In this document: positions 45,461 through 56,331 of the stretch, in pieces | Numbering within the stretch: the stretch's first letter is position 1 | How the letters are laid out: every line of letters starts with the position of its first letter | Source: Stromatinia cepivora | Lineage: Eukaryota; Ascomycota; Leotiomycetes; Helotiales; Sclerotiniaceae | DNA length: 64,000 nt | Assembly: GCA_014898415.1 (NCBI GenBank) | Contig: RCTD01000003.1 | Span: 1,426,001-1,490,000 of the forward strand | Reading direction: 5' to 3' | Position numbers and translations under genes: made by a program | Notes under the pieces: model-generated | The model's database searches: none | Seen by the model: only the letters and a program-made list of their open reading frames with translations | Told to the model about the DNA's origin: nothing

Positions 45461-47120
45461 ATGCTGGCCAATTTCGAGATCTATTTGCTCCTAGCTATCA
45501 TAGGAGCGTCATTTACTATTTTAATGAGGGGTCTCCGTGGCAGGATTAGCCAAAACTCCCAGGAACCCCCCGAAGTCTCAGCAACCATTCCATACCTTGG
45601 TCACGCCATAGGCCTCTTTTGGTACAGAAGTGCATACTACACCAGATTTTGGTAAGTCCTACATACGGAGAGCAGAATGTATCGTAAAGCCGAATAATGA
45701 GCACTGACAAACAAACTTCAAAATGCGTAGCCAAAAATGGAAAGCGCCAATCATTTCGATCTCTATGTTCGGCGGAAAAATTCATATCGTCGGCTCCGCA
45801 GAGTTGAAGCATTCTCTTCAACGACAGGGCAAGACAGCCTCGTTCTGGTACCTGGAGGCCCGGTTTATAGCCGAGCTCGGCGGCCTGAGCAGAGATGCAT
45901 CGAGAAAACTAGTCGCTGATTTAGAGCCGGCGTCTGAGAAACCTAGTCTTCTGATAAATGGGTTGAAAGCCACACAGCAGGCAATGTCCCCCGTTGGTGG
46001 AGTCGATGGCATGGTCCGTATTGGGGCGAGAGTTATCCGGGCTCGCCTTGATAATCTAGTAGACGAAACAGGCAATAACAATTCAAATACCGATTTTTGG
46101 GCATGGGTCCAGCACGAAATCTCAGTCGCCACAACGGAGAGTGTGTATGGCCCGGCGAATCCGTATCGGGATCCAAAGGTGGAAACTGGGTTCTGGTATG
46201 TTGTACTAAATAGCTTATCTCTATCGGATGCAGCTGACTTTGATCTAGGAACTTTGCTGATGACAATATGACGCTGTTGCTAACAAAGTATCTTCCCAAT
46301 CTCGTTGCTTCAAAACCTTTTGAGGGTCGAGCCGCAGTAGTAGAGGCAATGCGCAGTTATTTCGCTAGTGGCGCCCACGAGAATGGCTCATCGCTCGCGC
46401 AAAGCAAGACATTCAACTCTGTCTGCTGATGTGACCCCCGGCGACCTTGCTAGGTGCGAGTGTGTAAATGGAATCGCAATAATGTCGAACACGGTCCCTA
46501 CAGCTTTCTGGACGCTGTTCCACATATTCTCCGATCTAGCGCTTCTTGAAGAGGTTCGGAAACAGGTTCGAGCAATAACAACCACCGAACAATCGCCTCA
46601 AGCAGGTGTTTTGGAAAGCAAGATCAATCTTCGGAGGTTAAAAGATGCGCCAATACTCTTCTCTACTCAACGAGAAGCTTTACGATTCCGAGCTACTGGA
46701 TCAGGACCACGTATGGTCATGGAAGATATGATCGTTGGAGACAACCAGTACCTGCTTAAGAAGGACTCGATTGTGATCATAGCGCATAGGGCATTGCATT
46801 TCGATAAGGAAACATGGGGGGAGACTGCTAATTCATTCCGTGCAGATCGCTTTTGTGGCAAGGTTCCTGGACATGCTTTCCGAGGTTTTGGCGGTGGCTT
46901 GAATTTATGTACTGGGCGAGGTTTTGCTATGGCAGAGGTAGCAGTGCTCACGGCAATGCTAGCAATGAGGTTCGATATAGTACCAGTGGAGAAGAGCTGG
47001 GCTGAACCCGGCCAGGATCTCAACAACATGGCTGTTCAGATTGCTCCCCCTGGAAGGAAAGTCATGGTAAATATAGTAAGAAGGGAAGATTCATGCCGGG
47101 AGAAATGGTGCTTTGAGTAA
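45461..47120 (+). pseudogene. Cytochrome P450 with a single frameshift
   Basis: Exons 45461-45651, 45731-46195 and 46249-47120 read as one P450 except for one extra base in an A run at 46401-46403; uncorrected, translation stops at 46427. An N-terminal membrane anchor (IYLLLAIIGASFTIL) is followed by the I-helix block GIAIMSNTVPTAFW. This has Pro instead of the usual Thr-centred motif, as in CYP7/CYP8-type enzymes. The K-helix ExxR (EALR), an FRADRF block and the haem motif FGGGLNLCTGR with its Cys ligand follow. Such ER-bound monooxygenases often oxidise sterol- or terpene-like substrates. It lies next to the Erg26-like gene. Confidence 0.8.
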
Positions 47121-48137
47121 TCATACACGTTTACGATACGATTTCCATTACTGATGCGACTAGATTAGTTGTTGATTCGAGGCCTCCGAGTAGCGAAAAG
47201 GGTGACTGAAAATGACCGAGAGCTTCTGGTTCACAAATCCCCAACGATGTTGGTTCTTCCCAATATCCTACGCGGATTGAAACATTGATGACTGTCCGAA
47301 TCAAATTAAACCAGTGACAGCTGACTACCCAAGTCAAATTAGAACGTTGATGATCTATTGCTTTGATCGAGAAAGGAAAGAATAAAAAAAATGGTAGGTA
47401 TGAGCTTGCAAATTCCGGAATATCAATCATGTCCATTTCCCTTTCCTTACGCGAACAGCAGTTACAATATAGTTGGTCATGTATTTGAGTAAGGACGAAT
47501 CGGTTTAATTACTTTCACTGTTTTATTTCATCTCTGAATTGTAGTTTCGTCGCTTTTATTCTTTCTGTACTGAGATATAAGAACTACGATAGAAGGTACG
47601 CTTTGTTTGTCATTCTTACTCTAGCTTGCACTGGCACTTCCACCCTCGTCCACCGCCCACAACTCTTAACTATGGCAAAATGATGATGATTGTTGGTGGC
47701 GAGAGGGTGACGGTAATTGGAAAGCCTGCGATGTACAAAGGATGAAACGGGGCGGAGAGGGGATGGGAGCAGAGATGAGAGGAAAGAGACAGCAGGAGAA
47801 TTAGAAAACTAGAGGATCCTCTTTGCGAATGAGCTAGCTCTCCCCATTGTACACTTGTCTACTCATCTGGCATTTTCAATAATACATGAAAACACCTGAC
47901 ACTCTCAGAGATTAATCAAATTGGAAGTTCAGTACTGTATATTACGGTCAGAGTCTTCAGAATATAAACCATCGAAATTTTTCTAAAACCTAACCGATCG
48001 AGCCACGTCTAAACCTGAACCGCCTAAAACATCGAAACTCCTAAGCCATATCTAACCCTAAACCACCGAAGGCTAACCATATATCTAACCCATCGAATGC
48101 GAAACATCAAAACCCGAAGCCCCACACAGAACCATGA
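47121..48137. other. Intergenic, no gene supported
   Basis: Ordinary composition. The stretch 47,990-48,120 repeats CTAACC / ATCGAAAC-like words imperfectly. Confidence 0.5.
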
Positions 48138-49298
48138 TTAAACCACCACTTTCAGCTCGCATACTTCTTCGATTTGCTCTACGGTATCTAACCCCTGGAA
48201 TATGTATTGTACTGGCGTGCTTTGTTGCCCTTCGAGGCGCAAAACATGTCTGATCGTAACCTGCTGCCAATCTCGAAGCCTTGCGATAGCTCGATTTGGT
48301 GAATGGGCTATCGGAGCTACAATGAGGGGCAGCCTATGAATATACTTTAGATTGCCCCTCAAATTCCTACCAGAACGACAGGTGTGGACAATTTGTCTCC
48401 ACAGGTTACCAAATTCCATTACATGCAGTGGAAGCCCCTCTATGAAGGCATTGGGGAGACTCAATCGAATTATCAACGGTGGTGAAGTCAATGCCCGTCG
48501 TTTAATATAATTACGATAATGTACTGCCACCTGGAAATCTGGAGTAAAGTAAAGCACTGTGCCTCCAGAGCCTCGGAAGTCGGTCGGAGTCCCACTCACT
48601 ATGGAGTCAATTTCAATATTGCCCTCCATATCCCTTCTCACTCGTTCTGTGGAGATGGCCTTGTACAAGGCTAGATGACCCGGTACATTTGATGACCTTG
48701 GGACCGTATCGGTTGCTATACCAGTACTGGCAGTGTTTCCGTTCTCCGCCCTTAAGTCGCTGTCCCTCTTGATCCTCTCCAAACTTAAATATCGGATCTC
48801 CATGGTGTCCCTGACCCAATGTTGTGCCGACTCTGTTAACCTCACATTCGAAAACTCGGCATCCATAATAGCGTCGATGAGTTCTGAACTAACCCCCCAA
48901 TTCCGCATATGTTCTTCCCAGTCGTCCGCATTATCTTCGAGCACGTCATAGGGGATGAAGCCGGTGGTATGGTCGAGAAACAGTACCTCAAAGATAGTAC
49001 CGTGCTGTGTTTCCGTCGCTTGAATTGTTCTCCATCGTGCCCATATTTCAGCAGCTTTCTGGGGGGTCCAACCGAGCCATTCGAGTGTTTCCTCGCTATC
49101 GAGAAATTCTGGTATCAAGGTATAGACTCTAGCATCTACTGCTGAGCCTTCTGAACCCCCAAATTCGGAGGAGGAGAGTGGCTCGGAGTGTGAGAGGGAG
49201 GACGCAATGAGTCGTCGTCTGTTGACGGCTGGCTTCACAAGATTTCGTTCCGTCAAAAATGCATCGTCAACTGCGTTAAAGATGGGTTCAGATGTCAT
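48138..49298 (-). CDS. Uncharacterised 386-aa protein with possible ADP-ribosyltransferase-like fold
   Basis: A single uninterrupted frame with no intron. Residues 1-55 are Ser-rich; 60-200 are predicted helical and contain many Trp (EWLGWTPQKAAEIWARW). Around 245-310 the order LYKAIS ... DFRGSGGTVLYFTPDFQVAVHYRNY ... PPLIIRLSLPNAF ... WRQIV recalls the ART-type pattern. In that pattern a basic residue near the first strand is followed by G.G.Y.T....A..Y, then a hydrophobic strand and W..FV, as in DUF3990-type proteins. I cannot place a catalytic Glu with confidence, so activity is unproven. It lies just beyond the decaying cluster and is oriented opposite to it. I do not recognise the family by name. 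Confidence 0.7.
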   Translation of the reverse strand: MTSEPIFNAVDDAFLTERNLVKPAVNRRRLIASSLSHSEPLSSSEFGGSEGSAVDARVYTLIPEFLDSEETLEWLGWTPQKAAEIWARWRTIQATETQHGTIFEVLFLDHTTGFIPYDVLEDNADDWEEHMRNWGVSSELIDAIMDAEFSNVRLTESAQHWVRDTMEIRYLSLERIKRDSDLRAENGNTASTGIATDTVPRSSNVPGHLALYKAISTERVRRDMEGNIEIDSIVSGTPTDFRGSGGTVLYFTPDFQVAVHYRNYIKRRALTSPPLIIRLSLPNAFIEGLPLHVMEFGNLWRQIVHTCRSGRNLRGNLKYIHRLPLIVAPIAHSPNRAIARLRDWQQVTIRHVLRLEGQQSTPVQYIFQGLDTVEQIEEVCELKVVV

Positions 49299-50415
49299 CG
49301 TGAGGCTTGGTGTAATTTGAGGTTATACTGTGGTGGATTTATTTGGTTTGATCTGAAGTAAACTGGATGTAGATCAAAGTGTACAGCTTTGGTTGGTTTA
49401 ATGTAAAGTAAATGGGTTGTATTGTATTGGAATGGAATGGGATCAAAGCAGCATATTTATAGAGGGGGGAAATACATGTTTTGCCATATTTTGCCACATT
49501 TTGCCATATGATTCACATTAATTCACATTAATTCACAGGGTTGCGGGGAAGAAGGGGCGGTGGTGTTCAATCACCCGATATTTTGCTTGGAATAATCATT
49601 ATCACTACCATTAACTATTTCCTTAGGAAATTTATTCAAGACTTGAGATTTATAATAACCCTAACTAATGCAGAGTTTTCTAACTAATCGACAACGCTCC
49701 GCCGTCTATACACTTGCGTTTAGCAATGGAACCGCCTTCTTATAGAGTTTTCCTAGCTTATAAGCGATATCCTTGTATTAACCGTAACAAACTCCACATC
49801 AAATATATTGACTCTATATTTTAAATTTTCCATACCAAAAATATACTGGATACAACAAATTCAACCTAAAAGTATCCGGTATCTGATATATACTAAAAAT
49901 CCGGTGTTCTCATACAAAAACCGATCAAATCAGGAAAATTTTCCACTCCGGTATAGCTAGGTTCTATTGTAGTTTCACGAAAAGGGAGATAAGCGAGACA
50001 AGGCACAAACCCTCCTCTAAAGTGGATGAACATTCCCTTGGATGAATACTCATTCATTTTTCATCATTTTCATCACATAGAAAAATGCGGTGATGTATGG
50101 AAGGTTTGAAAGACAAGCTCGAAATGAAGTAATGAATATGTGCTCAAAGCCGGTTAATGCCATCTGCGCCCAGAATATACACGACCCTCAATGTCTACAG
50201 AATTCAAGTGTTCTACTTGGTAGCTCCGAAACTTTCGATAACTACTATTCAATTCCAATGTTTGAATAGGGATGAATACCTTTTCCTACACTCCTCGCTC
50301 CGACGCCACTGTATGCATTTACGGAGGAACATAGACCAGTCCTTCCCACCCTAATGCTAATGCCCCCACGATAACTCCAAGTTCGCCTATAATACACAAG
50401 AATTTCCACAGTCCA
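49299..50415. other. Intergenic, possible degenerate repeat
   Basis: No gene. Short direct repeats of TTTTGCCATA and TTCACATTAA lie at 49,480-49,540. The CCGGTAT word recurs near 49,880-49,955, hinting at a small transposon relic, but I could not define its ends. Confidence 0.4.
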
Positions 50416-51964
50416 TTACTCAACCTCTGTTGCCTCAGGTGGCAGTGTAACCATAGCCTTAAGTCTCGTTCTCCTCCTCGGGGGTGTCTTCGGTGGTACT
50501 TTTTTCTGCAAATTACTTGCTCTAACCGCCGGTGGAAGTGGAGGCAGCGCACGTTTCTTCTTCTGAAGTTCGTCTGAGGTTGCCATCACAGGCGCATCAT
50601 GATCATGTGCGGTGCTTTCACTTTCCGCTTTGCGACTTGGTGTTTGGACACCAGGTTTTTCTGTGACAGCAGCTACATCTGAAACACTTACCGAGCTTCC
50701 GGTTTGCGATGGCGAAAGACTCATACCGAGAAGTTTCCGTGCTACTTCGCCTTCGCTGATGTCATCATCTCGGAGCCAGGGAACTTTGGCTACTCGCTCG
50801 ACGAGTCGTATAGTGGTTTCGTCTGCTGGCTCCCAATGTGCATTCCCTGATCCACCGAGGATGCTTAAAACTTTTACTACTTCATCTTTTTTGTAGTGTG
50901 GTGGTTGTTGTAACTGTGTATGTGCAAGTAACGGGTAAAGGACTCGAAGATATGTGTGACGAAGAGAGACAAACTCATTAGGGAGATCGAGGAGGTTACG
51001 AATTATAACGTCTAAGAGTACGCGGAGATCATTAGTGTAGAAGTATTCGTAGGTAGCCTTCGTAGTAAACAATAAGTATAAAAGCTTGAGGATCAGAAGT
51101 TGTAGAGAGGTTTCAGTTTCGCGGTTGAGTAGAAGAATGATATTCTCCCCGAAGGTCATATATGATGACCCTTTGTGGCTGAGAATTTTAACAACTCGAT
51201 TTGTTAGAGAATGTGAAGGATCCAATGTTGATGTAGAAGCAACCATATATTGTTCATTCAAGACTAGCTAGAGAAGATATTAGCAGCTGGCGCATAAAAC
51301 CTTCAGCAGGGACTTACCAAAACCCGAATGACAGGGTAATGATAAGGATCATCAACATCATCTGATAGCTCTTCAATTATTTGAAAGAGACATGCGACAA
51401 ACTCATCATCTACCTGACCTAAGTCCTCGAAACTGATTCTTTGCATCCTTGACATCTCGTACAAAAGTTCCAATAGTAGTCTATGCAAAGTTGGATCTTC
51501 TCTGTTCCCTTTCTTAACCAATTCCAACAACCTTGGGAAACATCCCTCCTTATTCATCATCTCGAAAGTTGCCTCATTCTGGCGTCCATCGAATAGTAGA
51601 AAGCTCGCTATCACATGCAGGGTAGCCGGTACGTCCTCCTGCATGAGACTATAAACAATCTGCGTCCTCACGTAGTCCTTATTCGCCGCGAACAGTTCGC
51701 TCTGCATTAACTTGTGCAAACATTTTGCAACCTCGAACTCTGATTGCAGATACTCCTCTTTGAAGTTGGTTGTAAATTGTAGGTAGGATCGCAATGCATT
51801 GTCAATTAATTGATGTGAGGCACACTTCGCAGAAACGATGTCATCAATTTCTAGAAGCAATTTTTAGTACCCAAGTGACACAAGTCTCAAGTGAGCTATA
51901 TATACATACCATCCCAGAATTGTTGTTCATTATCTAAAGTGTATGCGACCTCGAATCCATCCAT
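50416..51964 (-). CDS. LDB17: SPIN90/Ldb17-like actin regulator
   Basis: Minus-strand exons 51964-51910, 51850-51318 and 51267-50416 give 479 aa. Residues 1 to about 350 form a leucine-rich helical domain with the family blocks [32 protein letters not shown] and [13 protein letters not shown]. The C-terminus is basic and proline-rich ([21 protein letters not shown]), fitting SH3 ligands. Yeast Ldb17 and mammalian SPIN90 bind Arp2/3 and control actin assembly at endocytic sites, so a cortical role is likely. The first exon is only 55 bp; ATG 51964 is the one in frame (an ATG four bases on is out of frame). The intron donors and acceptors are canonical. Confidence 0.9.
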
Positions 51965-52537
51965 ATTGGTTGGTCGAAACCGAAAGGGAGATCGTAGAGA
52001 GGGTATTTATGCTATCGTAAGAGCATTCCGAAGTTCTTATGTACAAAATATTAATACAGTCGAGGAATAGAATAGGCCGTACAATCAAGACAAGTCGTAA
52101 ATTAAGTCCCAGTTTGTCGCGATCAACACAGACAATGAACACTGTTGCACGGTCTGTAGCAAAGTTGGTACTTTTATGAAGTTTGTGGTGACCCGCAACC
52201 AAAGTCAATGCCATGCCAATGCATTCGGGATTCAAAAAGTAGCGCCCCGGTATTCAACAAGGCTGATGATGAAAGCCTTGTCATGATTCACCAAAATTAA
52301 TTGTTTGTTTACCTACCATTTCATTACAATCACATATTACATAAAATTTCACTCCTCACTTTTTGGTTGCTCATTTCCAGATAGTGATTTTTTTTGAAGG
52401 AAAAATTTAAAATCTATTGAATGCTATCGCACGGCACATCTTTCGAGTCATGTTGTGTATAATTTACAGATATACTGAATGGTTGAATCACCGTTAACTT
52501 GAAAAGCCTAACCAACACCTGAAATCCGACTATCTTC
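51965..52537. other. Intergenic (LDB17 promoter, DNJ1 3' UTR)
   Basis: No gene supported; the minus frame at 51930-52235 is unrecognised. Confidence 0.5.
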
Positions 52538-54179
52538 TTAACCGAAATTGAAACCCCCTTGACCAAACTTGAAGTTGAATTGTTGACCTCCACCATGATG
52601 ATGTCCACCGCTATGTTGGAAAGGGAATCCACCACCACCGAATGGGTTACCTCCTTGGAACGGATGGCCTCGTTGTTGCTCGTGATCATTCGGATCATCT
52701 CCTTGATCGAAGCGAGCCTTTAATTCAGGATCACTCAGTACTTCATATGCTTCATTAATGGCTGCCATCTTCTTTTCGGCCTCTTCCTTGCTAACTCCTT
52801 GCTTGTGGGCCTTGTCGGGATGATTTAGCTTTACCATTCTTCTGTACGCCGACTTGATTTGAAGCTCATCCGCATCCTTGGATACCCCTAGAACCTTATA
52901 ATAGTCTTTTGTTTTGCTTCGCTTTAACTCTACTTGAGCTTTTTGTAAGAGCCCTCCAATCTGCTGTGCATCAGGGTGATGTTCCTTTGCTGTATTGAGG
53001 GTGGATATTGCAGCTTCGTAATTCTCCGCTTCCATGTGTTTCTGGGCATTGTGAAGAAGCCCATATAGAGAGTTTTCGTTGAGGGAAAGAGCTTCCTCAC
53101 AGTATGTAGTAGTTTTCTTCGTATTCTTGGTCTGTGTTGTGTTAGTTACAGAGGGAGGGTCGCGAGAGCTCTAAACATACCTCGTGGTAAGCCTGGCAAA
53201 CCATTTCCACAACTTGAGTTATAAGGTGATTTGGCGCATGCTCCGGGATTATTCCAGATTCTCGAAACTCCTTGATATCATCCTTGATCTCTTGAACCAA
53301 CCCAACATCCTCCCCAGATGGGACGAGAAGTTTTACTCCACTCGAATATTGATGCTTTTCAAAATACTTCCGAGCCTGAGCCAAGTTTTTGCCGATGGTC
53401 TTCTCTCTTCTGTATAACTTCTTACAGCTTTTTGAATCTGGGTCTGAATGCAAACATTTCCTCAACTGGTCCATACCCTGTTCCAATTCCCCCAAGTTGT
53501 AAAAGTTGATCGTAGAAATCCGGAGATGAGGGTCCGTAAGTCCTGGCTGCATTTGTAGAACATGCTTAAGATCACTCATTCCTTCTTGGACTTCCCCGCG
53601 CTCAAATCGACAATGGGCCCTGGTTTTGCGGAGTGACACCACCTTGGACGCAACCATAATTGCAGCTCCGGCCTGTGTCACACATTCTTCCCAATTCTGG
53701 CTCTTCTCTGCGTCCATTGCCAAACTAGCTGCACCTTGGGCCTCAATTAAATTTGCGAGTTCTTCTTCAGCTCCCTGAGATGCGCCCAAGGCGAGGTAAT
53801 CTTGTTTTGCGCTTTCCCAATCGCCATTCTTTGCCCTAATTTTCGCCCGTTGTGATAGTGCCGGCTCGTGGCCTGGTTTGATTGTCAAAACCTTATCAAA
53901 GTCCTGGGCAGCCTGGGCCATTCGACCAAGGGACAGGTAAGCAGCTCCGCGACGGAAATGACTCAAATAGTTCGATGGATCACGGGCGATCGCAATATCA
54001 TAATAAGTTAAAGCATCGTTTGTTTCGCCCTTTGCCAAATGCGCATTGGCAGATGCCAGTAAAGATGAGATTGGTGTATCCGATGGGATGTCATTCGCAG
54101 AAAGAGCAAAAACCAATGAGTTTGAGGATAAGAGAGTTGCGGCGAAAGCAAGGACCGACAACTTTACCTTCACAATCAT
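52538..54179 (-). CDS. DNJ1: ER-lumenal TPR and J-domain co-chaperone (DNAJC3/P58-IPK type, Dnj1)
   Basis: Minus-strand exons 54179-53181 and 53131-52538 give 530 aa. Residues 1-26 form a signal peptide with a hydrophobic core (LSVLAFAATLLSSNSLVFA). Tetratricopeptide repeats fill about 30-400 (for example YLSHFRRGAAYLSLGRMAQA). A J domain lies at about 403-470 with the diagnostic HPD (KLNHPDKAH), and a Gly/Phe/His-rich tail follows. The layout is that of P58-IPK, a co-chaperone of ER Hsp70 (BiP/Kar2) in folding and the unfolded protein response. There is no obvious KDEL-type retention signal; the C-terminus is Gly/Phe-rich. The intron is 49 bp. The gene is divergent from the HAUS1-like gene. 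Confidence 0.94.
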
Positions 54180-54818
54180 ATTGACCGGATGGGTTAATGT
54201 TAACGTCTATGACGAATCTAAGTAGAGAGGGTTCAAAGCATGGAATAAAGAGTCAGAAAAAAAAAAAAAGTAAAGTGAGTAGTGATGGTCTTTAAGAAGG
54301 GCCAACAACAATATGAACAAGATATCGGCAGAATTATCTGGCCTTTCGACTCAATTCGGGGGGACCTCGAAGCCTTTGAAACTGGAGCCGATGTGGCACT
54401 TGCATTATCTTTGTATTTAATTATCTGGAGCCTTGTTCTAATCTAATTAGGTCTAATTAGGTCATATGTCCGAATACCCCTGCTTAGCGCACATCAGCCT
54501 CGTCTATGGGTGAGTGCCTTGTTGTCAATGTTTACTTTCTACAAAAATAACATATCTTCATCTTAACACCCAGATTTAGCAAAACGCCCCGAGCTCTCTT
54601 CACCTGAAATCTCTTCCAAAATCCCCGGAACCGTTTTTTTCGACCTCGTGGAATCTCTCTCTTTCCAAATATACAATAAAAAATCTACTTTTCCCGAAAG
54701 CGCCAAATTTGATTTTCCCTACAGATGTGCAACAATACTTTTTGAGAGTATCGATACCCTCCCTCACCAGAATTCGCATTTTTACTTTGGATCTGCGAAT
54801 TGATTTCCAGTAATAAGC
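54180..54818. promoter_or_regulatory. Divergent promoter region between DNJ1 and HAUS1-like gene
   Basis: 639 bp between start codons. Includes a run of 13 As at about 54,258-54,270 and the direct repeat GTCTAATTAG near 54,440-54,462. No ER-stress element could be assigned with confidence. Confidence 0.4.
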
Positions 54819-55712
54819 ATGTCCCATCTCTCGCCCGAAACGATATTCTCTCCCACAGTTGCCCGCCAGCAACTCGCAGCTGCTAAAGATTGGTCATATA
54901 TTGACAACTGGCTCTCGATCAAATTCGCCAATCAGACCATCCCAACCTTCGAACGAAATCCATCTACGCTCAAAGCGCTCCTCTCTCTCGCCTCACTTAA
55001 TGAAACTGCAGATGAGGAACAGGAACTCTTAGCTCGATCTCGGGAAAAGGCTCTTACCGCCACACAAACCTCCCTTGAAAACGACCCAAATGTCGAGCTT
55101 TTACATACCCTCGAAGATTCCCTTACCCCCGAAGGTCAAACCTCTCTCGAGACCCTCGCATCCTTGTCGACGACCCTCAACCTATCCACACCCTCCCCCG
55201 AACTCATTGGCCGCAAACTCCTCTCCTTACAAACAACATCATACACACTTTCTCAAGCCAGCTCCCGCATAGCTACCCTCCAGCGCTCCCTCACCACCGA
55301 ACTGGCCAATCTAACTCCCCTTATCGCCTCTCTCCAATCCCCCTCTTATCAAGCCCCCACAGACCTCCCCAAACAAACTGTCGACCTCCAACGCAAAGCA
55401 AAAATCCTCACCAGCAAACTCCCCGAAATCCGCGAGCGCATAGCTGCTCTATCCTCTTCATCCAACATATCTACGCCGAAAATAACAGTTGAAACTATCA
55501 AGGCCGAGGAAGAGAAATTTAAAGAGTGGTTAAAGAGAGTCAAGGATTTGGAGACACAGGTCAAGGCATTCCATGGTTTACCACAAGATATTGATTTGGC
55601 AAGACTGGAACTGGAGAGCTTGAGAATGGAGTTGAGGGACCTCACAAGGGAAAGAGATGGGTTATTTGAGGGATTGGTGGAGAGAGAGAGTCCCAAAAAG
55701 AGGGGGCGATAG
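54819..55712 (+). CDS. HAUS1: HAUS augmin-like complex subunit 1
   Basis: A single exon of 297 aa, close to human HAUS1 (278 aa). The N-terminal block (DWSYIDNWLSIKFANQTIPTF, followed by NPSTLKALLSLASLNE) matches the family's start. The rest is coiled-coil with heptad-like Leu spacing, ending in a basic tail (PKKRGR). Augmin nucleates new microtubules from existing spindle microtubules by recruiting gamma-tubulin; filamentous fungi such as Aspergillus have the complex while budding yeast lacks it. ATG 54819 is the first in frame. The assignment rests on the N-terminal resemblance and length, because coiled coils are uninformative. Confidence 0.8.
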   Translation: MSHLSPETIFSPTVARQQLAAAKDWSYIDNWLSIKFANQTIPTFERNPSTLKALLSLASLNETADEEQELLARSREKALTATQTSLENDPNVELLHTLEDSLTPEGQTSLETLASLSTTLNLSTPSPELIGRKLLSLQTTSYTLSQASSRIATLQRSLTTELANLTPLIASLQSPSYQAPTDLPKQTVDLQRKAKILTSKLPEIRERIAALSSSSNISTPKITVETIKAEEEKFKEWLKRVKDLETQVKAFHGLPQDIDLARLELESLRMELRDLTRERDGLFEGLVERESPKKRGR

Positions 55713-56331
55713 TATGGTAGATAGCCATTTGAAATGATCTACGATTAGAAGCGAATGCACTACACTCCATGAAGCTGTCTCAATGAAGGTTGGGAGCGGG
55801 TCAATTGCATTTAATGCATCTCGTTATATTATCTCCCGTTCCTTGACAATCGACATACCCATACATATGCCATTTGCCTCAAAAACACAACCCCCAAGGA
55901 AAAAAATTCATGTATAGCTCAACTTTTGTGAGAATCAACTATATATACAAAACCCTTCGCATCATGTCGCTTGCTTCATGTCACTCAAATGCTGGCCAAT
56001 CATATAAACCGTAAATAGATCGGTCCGTTCATTCAAGAAGCCCCTTGTAGATCCCTCGCATATGCACCGATGCACTAAAAAGAGACGATACAAACAAAGG
56101 AGATGGTATCAAATACAGCACTTTTCTTCAACAGCCAGTCTATCACCCGCAATATCGTGACGCTTGCTTTATAAAAAGGTTTCAAATCATGCAAATATAG
56201 AAGTTGACGACGTGTGGATAGATTAGCACGGCCTTCAATCCGATTAATATTGATTTGAGATCCTCAAGATGATAAGTATCTTGAGATGGAGTTTGTAAAG
56301 ACTAGGTGTTGTGAAAATGCCGTTTGTCTAA
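55713..56331. other. Convergent intergenic region
   Basis: 3' flanks of the HAUS1-like gene and BCK1; no gene seen. Confidence 0.5.
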
